A DNA stretch of 64,000 nucleotides from Drosophila miranda (lineage: Eukaryota; Arthropoda; Insecta; Diptera; Drosophilidae). The notes beneath the pieces were generated by a model. It saw only the letters and a list, made by a program, of their open reading frames with translations, was not told where the DNA came from and made no database searches. The translations under genes and the position numbers were made by a program. The stretch is from contig NC_046676.1 in the NCBI RefSeq assembly GCF_003369915.1, positions 24,428,001 to 24,492,000 on the forward strand. The letters are read 5' to 3'. Shown in pieces: positions 24,101 through 36,100 of this stretch; position 1 is the first letter of the stretch; the number at the start of each line of letters is the position of its first letter.

Positions 24101-27100
24101 GCCTACGGACGGATCGAGTCGCATGCCAATGTCGATGTGGCTGTTGGTGCCGAAAAGGACGAACGGCCACCGCTGTTCCTGTCTCGCCCAGATACCGAAA
24201 TGAAGATCGCTGTGGGTGATCCCTTCTCGTTTGCCTTCCGTATTGCCGGCGAACCGAAACCAAAGCGTAAGCGATTGCTCATTGCGTGTGTTTGGGATCC
24301 CCATTCCTACTAATCATATCATTCGATTGCCTCATGTTTCAGTCACGTTCATGAAGGGCACCAAGGACATCACCCAATCGGATCGGGTCAGCAAAGAGGT
24401 ATCCGATGACTATACCAGATTCACAGTGCAGCAGGCCCAAATCTCCGACTCGGGCACCTATTTCGTTGTGGCACGTAACAACTTTGGCACGGACAGGATA
24501 TTTGTTACCGTCACGGTAAGGTTCCTTGGGATATATATACAAATACTCGTACATACCTCTACGAGTATACATATGAATCTGTTTTTGTTTTCTATCGCTT
24601 GTGGCTGTTCCTGAATGTCTTGCGTCTCTCTCTGTATGTGCGCCAAATGCTTTCGCTAACTAACATCTGCTATTATTTCTCTTTTCTTCTCTGCTTCTGC
24701 TTTTCTTCTCTTTTTTATCTAGATTAAAATCCCCAAAAAGAAAGAATAAAGCTTATTAATTATTAAACATATAAATATTTTGCAAATTTCGAACGCCTCC
24801 GCACCAACAAAATACCAACACCAAATACAATTATAGTTAATTACAGTCAACTTTCCTGACTCTCTCTATGTGTTCATTCAAATCAATATAATATCGTTCT
24901 GACTACAAAACTTATAGGTAAACCCGCGCGCTCGCTCCGCAACGCCAACGCAACCTCGCTGGGGCCTACCCCTGGACAGTTACAGCGACACATCGTATTT
25001 CAGAGGTGAGTTCCAGAGTTTACTGCATCTCTATATCTCAGCGTCCTGTATTAAAGAACATATAGATGTGGAACGAGTAAGCTACTAAGCATACGAGTGG
25101 CAGCCTGCTTGTCATCTATGCGTTCTATGTACACATCCTTCGCTTGTACCCTTTTTGTGTGTGTGGATCATCGTCTTTCTCCCTTCGTTGTCCGTTCCAT
25201 CATATGTCCTATGTCTGTCTGTTCGTGTGCATCTCTTGTAATACGATATGATGCCAAAGCTTTAGTTGGATCTTTTCCAGATCGGTTTAAGAACCGCCAC
25301 AAACCAAAAACGACAAAAGAATCGTCCTGTGAGATCAATGAGATCGATAGATCGATACACCCTGCAGCACACACACAAAATATTTCGTGTATTTATCTTT
25401 TGTTAGTATTTCTGAACGATTGACTTAATTACTTTTATTATCGTATATAAATAATGTATTATTTAAAGCACAGCAATCCAGCTTATACATTTACGTAGTG
25501 AAAAAAAAGAAAATAAAAAAATATTTCTCCGGGGCGTACTGTCTTTCATTTGAGGATCGGATCTCTTGCGGTGGATATACCACCCACCCCTCCCTTCCAT
25601 CTACAATCTGCGCACCTCATTCAATTGTTTTTTCTGTTGTTTTTGTTTTTGCCCACTCTCCAGATCCACCTGGCTGCATATCCACCGAACCGCTGGTCGT
25701 CGACTCCGGACCCACACACATCTCCCTGTCATGGGGCAAGCCCGTGAGTGCCAACTCGGCTCCGGTCATTGCCTACAAGGTGGAGGCCTGGATTTTGGGC
25801 CACGAGGGCGGCGCCTACTGGCGAGAGCTGGGACTGACGCCGATCAACTCTTTCGACGCCTTCAATCTGAAGCCCAATGTGGAGTACCACTTCCGGGTCA
25901 CGCCAAAGAATCGCTACGGCTGGGGCCCGGCCGTCCAGACGAGCTCCGCTATGCAGGTGGGTGGCGTCGAATGCCTACCCGAGTTCGTCAAGATCCTGCC
26001 CGGCCAGGTTAAGGCCCTGTTTGGCTCTTCCTTCACTCTCCAGTGCAACATGCGAGGCGCCCCACGTCCCACAGTGACTTGGTACAAGGATGGTATTCAG
26101 CTGAGCAGCAGTTCTGAGCGCGTGAGGATACGACAGATTGGCTCTACCTGCGCCCTGACCATAGCCACAGTCAGCGATCTGGACTCTGGCCGGTACACCT
26201 GCGAGGCGACCAACTCCAAGGGCCGTGTCTCCACCTTTGCACGGCTTCAAGTTGTGTCCGACTCGCGGCTGTACGAGGCGGACTCCCGCCTGAAGGAAAT
26301 CGCCCATGGACGCAATGTGGCTGAGGTGGGGGATTCGTTGCCAATCTTCACCATGCGTCTGCGGGATCGCCGCGTCCAGGTGACCTATCCAGTGCGTCTC
26401 ACCTGCCAGATTGTAGGCTATCCCGTGCCGGAAATTCTATGGTACAAGGATGAGGAGCTGATCAACGCTGACAGGCGACACCTGATCACAGCCGATGGGC
26501 AGTTCTTTACTCTAGAGATTGCTGCCACAACGCTGGACATGAGCGGCATCTACACCTGCCTGGCCAAAAACGAACTGGGCTCCGTTTCGTGCCACTGCAA
26601 TTTGGTAGTGGATAAAGGCATTCGTGCCTACATCTCGCCTGACTTCTATGTGCCTCTCGATCCGTTCTATGTGTTCCCCGAGGGCTCTGAAATACGCCTG
26701 TCCACAAAGGTGGAGGCCTACCCAGCCGTAGGTGTCACCTGGCATCGTAATGGCATGCGCCTGCGCCCCAGTCGACGTCTGACCGCCACCCTGGACAGCA
26801 ATGGATACGTTGAGCTGATCATTGCCGAGGCCACTGTGCGGGATGCCGGAATCTATGTGTGCGTGGCCTCCAATGTGGTCGGCAAAGTGGAGACCATTTG
26901 CCGCGTGGCTATCGAGGAGGAGGAGCACAAAATGGTGCCGCAGCGTTCACTGGAAATACCCAGCATCAAGACGGACGATCTGCCGTAAGTTCTATCCAAA
27001 AGACAACTTAGAGATGCCTGCTTAATGGTTCCATTTCTCCTTTAAAGTTACTCCAAGGATCCCCTGTTTGTGGTCAAGCCTCGTTCCAGCGAGGCCTACG

Positions 27101-30100
27101 AGGGCGACAACGTCATCATATTCTGCGAGGTGGTTGGCGATCCCAAGCCCGAGGTGGTTTGGCTGCGTGATTTTCTGAAGGTGAGTACAAGTGAAACACA
27201 GTCACAGTGCAGGCGCAGGCGCAGCAGAGGCAATAGCAGCAGCAGCTTTCAGCCCCACAGCCACCCAGTCGGGCAGTCAAGTCAGTTGCATTCACGGCAC
27301 CAGCGAATGTGGGTCGTATTCAGTTATCGCTGCCGTTACGCCCGTTACGCGTTACCTTCTCGCGTGCCCATTCTCGTAAAGACGCTCAAGTACAGGTGAA
27401 CCAAGAACGTGGGGGCCCTACTGGCATCAGGAAGTGCAAAGTGATTTCCGCCTGATATTTTTTTTATATAAAGTGAGCTCCCAGGGGGCCAGACGGTAGA
27501 TTGTGTTTTTTTTTCGAATTGCAATAGTTGCTCGTGCGGATAGATTTCAAAAGTTTCGTATTGATCCGTAAACGCGAACAAAGTGTCGAAAAAAGTAGAA
27601 ACAATACAGAATCTTCTGCAAAGGTAAACGGAATGTGATATGATGAAGAACAATAGCAGCAGTGGCACACAGGTGCGGCTGCTGCACTTCGTACTCGGAT
27701 TACAGACAAATGCGTCATTCTCAGAGCAGAGCATACCAGACCCGACCAGAGGGGCATAGCACCATAGAGACAAACACAACAGATCTTATAAATCCGATTC
27801 GCTGTTAAACGCTAATTCAAGTTCAGGCCATATCAAATAACAAGCTTGTTCAGCCATCGAAAACTGATACAAACAATTATACGATACGAGTACAAGCCAA
27901 AAAGGAAAAAAAAAAAAATTATTGCGAGTACTAACAACCGCTGTCGTGTGCAACGTGCAACCAAGGAAGCAGAAGCAGGCAGGCAGGCAGGCAGGCAGGC
28001 AGGAGGAGGTCAACGTCAACATCAGTTGTCAGCGTATACCTGTTACCAGTTTTCCTATTCGACTGTCTCAAAATTCAATTTTGTGCATATATGGCCATAA
28101 GCTTCACCCAAAAACAACAACAACAACCGAGTTCGAACGTCAGCAACAGCCATAGAAACCAGCCTCAGCCTTAGGCCTCAGACATTTGTATAAAGATAGT
28201 CGTCGTGATTCATGCTCCTTATTGACAGACCAGACCGTCCGTTTGTGTTAAAATCTCGGAGTAACCTTGACTCACATGCTGCATCTATCTGCATCTTTTT
28301 TACGCAGCCGGAGTATTATAAGGACGCGCCACATTTTCGCAGGATTGGCGAGGGCCCAGAGTACAGACTGGAGATACCGAGCGCCAAGTTGGACTTTACC
28401 GGCACCTATTCCGTCATAGCCAGCAATTGCCATGGCGAGGCCAAGGCTGTAATATCGCTACAAATATTTGCCAAAGGTAAGATTACACATTTTTCATTTA
28501 TTGACTAGTCGGGGGATCAGACACTTTACTCCTACTCCTGGATAGGGGTATTCCCTAATGGGAATATGTTATCTGGGGATAGGTGTTGAGAAGGCGCGGA
28601 AAGACAATGTCCTTCCAAAAGTCGTCGGCCATGGTGATCAGACTGGCCACAAATTCCGGATCGGCCTCCACCCAGACATAGTGCAGGGCCCCGTTCGTCT
28701 CGAATATGGGACTGAGGACGCAGTAGAGCGCCTTGCTGACTTTTGCCACAAACATTTGTATCTGTATTTGAGCCATATATTTGGGTGCTATCGATTCGCC
28801 GGCCTCGAGATACCTTTGAAAGTCCTCTTCGGACTTTGGTGCTTTGATCTCAACAATGTGATCGTCTGTGATGCCATCTGGTGTAGCGCACAAAAACGGA
28901 TAGCTCTCGTGCAGCATCAGTCCGCATTCGACGTACTCTTTATTTTCCAGTTTTTCCGTCTGCTTAAGAATGAATCGCTTGTGCTGCTTCAGCTGCATAC
29001 GGGCATCGGTGTTCGTGTCGCGACCCTTGCAGAACATCATGTTGAATATGTGCTCATTATCCTCGGCCGTTTTGCGAGTAGCCAAAAGGTTTATCATGGA
29101 GCAGCGTATGCGCATGTACTGCGTTTCCACCCACAGCCTCGACTTGTACTGGTTCCTGCTCACATCATTGAGGCTCTCAATGATACCGATCTGCGCCTGC
29201 TGCTCCATGTGCTGTGCAAAGCCCTGGACATCGTGTATGTTGTACTCGTTTGCCCTCAACAGCACATGATGCACAAAGAGTGTCTCAAACTCATCACTGG
29301 TCTCCACACACTGCCGGTACAGAGCCGATCCACGTCCACAAATAGCTATTTCCTCCAGCACAGTCGAGAGGAAGGCCTGCCCATCACTGTCGTTCATTTT
29401 TTGAGAGCTCGCGTCACTCTGCAGTCGGACTTCATCCTTTGGAATCATATCACATATTTGAATGGCCCGTGTGGGCTCCGGCTGCACTAGCAATTCCAGT
29501 TCGTGCCCCCAAAATTCAACCACAGCAGAGGGTTGTCGCTCCGTACTCTTGTGCAATAGCCAAAATGTGAAGGCCACAATATGTGGACACATTTCTAAGA
29601 ACAAGAGATTGGTTAATTAATCTTTTTCGCTGGCAAAGGAACTACTGGGATTTCATACCAGAATCGGGGCACCGACTGCATTGGCCCTCGGCAATGGCCC
29701 GCGGGTTTTCGAGAACTTTGATGGCGACATTGGCATGTGTGTCCATATCGGCAAACTCGGATGCGGAGAATACCATGGCCTTCAGTTCGCAGATGCTGCC
29801 CTGCTGTCGCAATTGCACATAATCAGCTAAGAGATCATTTTTATCCGTCGATCTGCGGACCAGAAATTCCATTAGGAGAGTGCGAGAGAGACAGCAATAG
29901 GTTGCTTACATATTTTGTGACTTTTCGGAGGATGCTGCCCGGCAAAAGTTATACACCATTCCGCTGTTGAGGGTGGGTAAAGTGTGGATGGTTGCCTTGC
30001 GGAAGCCAGGATCTATGTCCATGGGAACAATAATCATTCCCTTCATTACGAAATGATTTATAAAGTTTTTCTGGTACGGGACAAACTTTGAGGGCTAAAA

Positions 30101-33100
30101 AAAAACATTTCAGTGTGACCGTGTTATACATTAGAGGGAAATGGCAAAAACGACAGCCAGGAATGAATGTGTCAATTTACACTGCTTTACACTGCTTGTC
30201 GATTGGCATCTGCTGGTTATCGGGAGTTTGTTTAAAAATGTTATTCGTTTCGCAGATATACTTAAAGATAGCCGCATGGATAAGGTTCACACGCGACATG
30301 GGTGAGTAACTCTCTCTCATAGGTGCTGCGGTTCGGGGCTCAATTATATTTGTACTTTGCAGCAACATCGAGACACTTCCGCGATTCGTCCGAAACTTGA
30401 GAAATTTGCGATGCTGCGATGGCGACGCCATATCGCTGGAGTGTCATGTGGAGGCCATGCCCGAACCGTACATAATCTGGGAGAAGGATGGTCATGTTGT
30501 GCCCAGCGACAGGGACTATGTGATGTCATATGACGGCACAAAGGCCATTTTGAGCATACCCCGCGTCTATCCCGAAGATGAGGGCGAGTACACATGCGTG
30601 GCAAAGAACTCCGTGGGACGTACGCTTTCGTCTGCTTGCATTATCGTGGATGTGCCCGAGGAGAAGGAGAACATGCTGAGTCGCCAGCTAACACGGCCAA
30701 GCGGCCTGCTCTCTGCCCACTCGACGCCACGCTCCACTCCGCGGTCGACCCCCAATCGAAGCTTCTCGCCCATGCGTCGACTCTCGTACCGCACCAGCAG
30801 CATCGATCTGTCTGGAGTAGCGGAGCGGCGCCGTAGCGATGCCCGTAACGCCTTTACAGCTCCCAAATTCCTTGCCATTCCCTACAACCGCGTTGTCGAG
30901 GAGGGTGACAACGTCCGATTCCAGTGCGCCATTGGAGGCCATCCCACGCCCTGGGCCACCTGGGACAAGGACGGGCTGATTGTCACACCCACCACGCGCA
31001 TAGCTGTGAAGGAAGTGGACGATCTGCGCTTCATCGAGATCGATGAGGTGAGCTTCGACGATGCGGGCCTGTACCGCATCACCCTTGAGAACGATTTTGG
31101 GCGCATTGAGGCCACCGCTCGGCTGGACGTCATCCGAAGCTCACGCTATTCCAAGTCCCCTTCAGTGCGCAGTGTTCGGGCCTCCTCCTCCCGCCGCAAT
31201 GCCTATCTACATAGACGAATCATGGGTCCATCGACAGGTAGGCGTATTCCTCTCTTACTCTCGAAATCCATGACTTAAATCCAATTTTGCAGCTATTGGC
31301 GGACGCATGGCTCTGGCAAGCGGCTATCGAGGCTCCTCAGTGCCGTCGGTGAGATTCTACCACAACAACATGGAGCTGGAGCCCACGGATCGAGTGCACA
31401 TTCTACTGCAGCCGGAGGTCTCAATGGCCATGCTCATCGTGGACAATGTGACGCGAGAGGACGAGGGCGTCTACACCTGCATCATAAGCGGCGATCATGA
31501 TCCACTCATTAGTTCCACGAGCGTTACCTTCCACGAACCTAACACTGAACAACAGCGACGTCGCGCTGTCATTGCGGAACCTCTGGCCGAGATCACCAAA
31601 GCGGTGGAGGGCGAGGCTATCGATCTGTGTTGCCTTATCGACTGCGACCAGCCTTACAGCTACCTTTGGCTACGTAATGGGGAAATTCTACCAGATAGTG
31701 ACGAGTTTAAGTGAGTATAAGGCGGTGGACTGCAAGGGTATATGGTTTTAGTGCACCGTAGCCCGATGATTAGCCTACGAAGCAGATCTGTGAACCGAGA
31801 ATAGGGTATTCTTTCGTCGGTATTACCTATAATCGCAAGAATTTATTAACGTTTTAATTATATATTGCAGCTACATTGATCACGGCAATGGATGCCTCTG
31901 TCTGCGCCTCAACGAACCATTCGACATTGACTCGGGCACTTACAGCTGTCAGGTGTTTACCTCTTCCTCATCGCCCGAAAGCAATGACATCCTCCTTCAG
32001 AACTCCAACCCAGCCTCAGCCTCAGCCCCGGACAGCGACTGTGACTGCAGCAGCAGCGGGGAGCTATGCGTTTTAGAGCGGGATCTGTCCCAAAACGACG
32101 AGGAGTGCATACAACTATTAAAGACACCGCTGCCCGTGGTCTGTGGAGCGGGAGAGGAGGCGCTTTTCTATGCGCGTGTTTTTCCCTGCGAAGCGGAAGC
32201 TGTCTGGTATCTCAATGGAAAGCCGCTCGCCGACGAGGCGGATGACTCACTGAACATGACGGTGCGTATGCAGGGGGAACAAGCAGTCACACAGGGCCTA
32301 TAAACATTAAGTGGTTCGGTCGCTCGCTGGCCCCAATATGAGTGTGTGGAACGCGGAGAATTTGGATAACTGCCATCTCCAAACAGAGGTCTTCATTTCA
32401 GATTGTACCCTTGCAGAGGGTATTATTTATTGGAGCAGATGTTTGTTAAGCAGAAAAGAAAGAATATTTGATCAGATGAATTGTGTATATACACCCGATC
32501 AGCATCCAAAGCTACAGTTACGAAGCCATTGATCATGGATCATGGATCTGTGCCGTTGGAATTTTAGATCTGTTAGGGTATTAAGTCTTTCGACTCTCGA
32601 AGCTAGACTTCCTTTCATTTTCTCTTTGTCGCCTTGCCGCAGGCTGGAACCTCAGCCTCAGATTCGTTCACACCTTGATGGAGATGACGGAGACAATAAC
32701 AATAATCATGATTGTTCATATACATATAGGCATGCTCATTTACATATGTACACATCTACAAATCAGAAATTGAAAACAGAGAGACCCAAAAGATTGAAAT
32801 ACTGCCGCATGTGCGCTGCATGCAAAACGATGTTAGTGAGGCGTCGCTGCCCGTTCGCTTGCGCTTCCAATCGATGCGCCATGCTTCCGTCCGGCCGATC
32901 GAAGAGGAATGAAACACTCGTTCAGTGGCGCTCAAGCGGCTCACATCAGGTCCAAGAATTCCCCCAGATGTCAACCTGGTTTTAGTTAGGCAATAGAAAC
33001 AGCAGTATAATTAGTCGCAGCCGCTCAAGGGTGGGACAAGATGTCGAAGGTAGGCGAGGCAAATGGATAACATTTAAGGTGTATCAATATCGTTTACATT

Positions 33101-36100
33101 CGCGTAGATAAAATACCTTATAGATAAGGCAGGGCGAGTGTGGCGAGTGCCGCCCATGCACAGGGCACAGGGCCCAGACACTTGCCGTTTTTGTGCTCCA
33201 ATGGAAATGGAAATGGAAGTGGAACGAGAGCGCCAGCGACAGCGACAGTGAGCGTGAAAGTGCCATTGTCGTCGCGATCGGTTCGGTTCTGGCGTGCTCC
33301 CGATTCTCCGCGACTAATTGGTACGTTGCCATTGAGAGAGGCTTTCAGTGCTGGACTAACCATTCACCGCGTCGTGTCACATTCCGCCCGATCGGAAACA
33401 CTTGTGCACACTATATACTATAGATACGCACATAGTAGTTGTCATAGTGTATGCACATGGTTTACCCATCTGCTTTGAGTTTCCTTGAGTTATAGTGATC
33501 ATCTCTTTCTGTTGCAGTTGGAGTCGTATCCAGAGAACGGCATTCGGGTGCTGCGCCTGCGAGACGTACAGCCCTCCAAGAGCGGGGAGATTCGGCTGCA
33601 AATAAAGCATCCACAGACGGAGCGGCGCATACCCACTGCCCGGACATACACCAGTCTGCTGGTCTTGCCCATTGTACGGGGCAACAGTAGTAGCAGCAAC
33701 GGATCCTCGTCGCTGGCTGCCAGAAGCTGTATTTTGACACGCCCCGAAGATTGCACCGCCCTCATTGGCGGTCATGTGCGGCTGAGCGTGCGCTACGACC
33801 CATTCCCGGGCACCAAAGTCATCTGGTACAAGGCGGTAAGTATCAATCCATCGATTCCATACCCATACCCAAATAGGGCAAATAGGGCTCTCAGAGAAGT
33901 GACCAAGTGACGAAGGAGTATGTGTTTGGTATGCGTATGGTAATTTGTCCGGTTTCGTTGCGCAACAATGTCTTGACCCAATTAGGCCAGAGCAGGCCAC
34001 TGGCCGCAGTTAGTGGGGATTATGGATATAAGTATTGTACTCTCATTGTTATGGCCATGATCCGTATCATTCTTTATCTGTCATAAGCCAGCACAGACGC
34101 CCCTCTATATTTAGCTCTATCTTTAGCTCCCCCTATGGGCACAGCCCAGACCCAGACTGTGTCACGATCAGCTTGCGGTATTGACGTATGCCGCCCGGCT
34201 ACGTAATGGTTCCAAACCGCAAATGCGAACCGCGACGAACGTGTTTTTGCGCCACACGAAGGTTGGCCAGAGCTTAACCCAACACTCACACATCAAAATA
34301 TGGGTATCTCTTTTTTACAGTGCCGTGCCATTGTCGAGGGTTCCAATGTGACGATCCGTACGAGCTCTCAACAGTCGACGCTCTACATAACGGACATCTC
34401 GGCCGATGACAGCGGCAAGTACACGGTGGAAATAATGAATGACTACGGCGTGGAGGCAGCGGCCGCCTCGGTGGCCGTTGAGGGACCACCAGAGCCACCC
34501 AGCGGACAGCCGAGTGTATCCCCCGGTCCAGATCGCATGGCGGTGGCGTGGTGTGGACCGCCTTACGATGGCGGCTGCATGATTACGGGCTTTATGTGAG
34601 TATCTCTGACAAGTCTTTCCCCAGAAACCACACTAACCGAACGTGACCGACCACACTGAACTTTTTCTTGCAGCATTGAAATGCAGAGCTGCGATCCTGT
34701 GAACTGTGATAAGGAAAACGATGAATGGCAGCAGGTGGCACGTGTTGTGGACACCCTGGCCTACACCGTCAAGAATCTTCAACCCCAAATGCAGTATAGA
34801 TTTCGCGTGCGAGCCGAGAACATACACGGACGCAGTGCGCCCAGCCAGGCTAGCGAACTGGTACAGATGAGCAGCAGCCAGTACGGAGCCCGAGCGGGAG
34901 AGTCGACCACCGTGGACTATGGACAAGCGGTGAGCGTGCAGTCTGGCGGCGATTTCAAGGCGCGCTTCGAGGTCATCGAGGAGCTGGGAAAAGGCCGCTT
35001 CGGCATCGTGTACAAGGTGCAGGAGCGTGATCAGCCGCAGCAACTGCTGGCCGCCAAGGTGATCAAGTGCATCAAATCGCGCGATCGCCAAAAGGTGCTC
35101 GAGGAGATCTCCATCATGCGATCGCTGCAGCATCCCAAGCTCCTACAGCTGGCTGCCTCCTTCGAGAGTCCGCGGGAGATTGTGATGGTGATGGAATAGT
35201 GAGTAGATCAAGAGGTTCTGAATTGTCTCTGCAATTCTCCCCAATCTGTATCCGCACCCTGCTTATCTTTAGTATCACCGGTGGAGAGCTGTTCGAGCGT
35301 GTGGTGGCAGATGATTTCACACTCACGGAGCTGGACTGCATTCTGTTCCTGCGACAGGTGTGCGAGGGCGTCGCCTACATGCACAGTCAGAGCGTTGTTC
35401 ACCTGGACCTGAAGCCGGAGAACATCATGTGCCATACACGTACCAGCCACCAGATCAAGATCATTGACTTTGGCCTGGCACAGCGACTGGACACGAAGGC
35501 ACCCGTTCGGGTGCTCTTCGGAACTCCAGAATTTATACCGCCAGAGATCATTAGCTACGAGCCCATTGACTTCAAGTCGGACATGTGGAGCGTGGGCGTC
35601 ATTTGCTATGTGCTGTGAGTGTTTACAGTAAGGGAATTCTGAAATTTCAGCTCTTATCCAATTGGTATCCTTTCCAGGCTCTCTGGTCTTTCCCCCTTCA
35701 TGGGCGACACCGATGTGGAAACCTTTTCGAATATTACAAGAGCGGACTACGACTACGATGACGAGGCCTTTGACTGCGTGTAGGATTTTAGCAATCGAGG
35801 AATGTATTTCTTTTACTGATCACCTGTCCATAGTTCGCAGGAGGCCAAGGACTTCATCTCCCAGCTGCTGGTGCACCGCAAGGAGGAGCGCCTGACTGCC
35901 AAGCAGTGCCTGGAGTCCAAGTGGCTGTGCCAGCGCCACGATGACAATCTCAGCAACAACAAGATCTGCACGGACAAACTCAAGAAGTTCATCATTCGAC
36001 GCAAGTGGCAGGTTAGTTACATCTGCTTCAAGAAATCCTAACCAACTGCTGCTCCTTTTTGTGTCCTTGCCTAACTTGCCTGCTTGCCGCCTTGCTGCTG

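Noticed and set aside
25498..25663. ATG at 25498 as a start for a kinase-only form
   Set aside because: The stretch up to 25663 is pyrimidine-rich intron sequence ending in a good acceptor (CTCTCCAG); exon 24918-25005 joins there in phase. No promoter motif seen.
28558..29490. 310-residue plus-strand frame in the Strn-Mlck intron
   Set aside because: It is the complement of the YqaJ-type nuclease exon, which has clear domain motifs and splice continuity on the minus strand.
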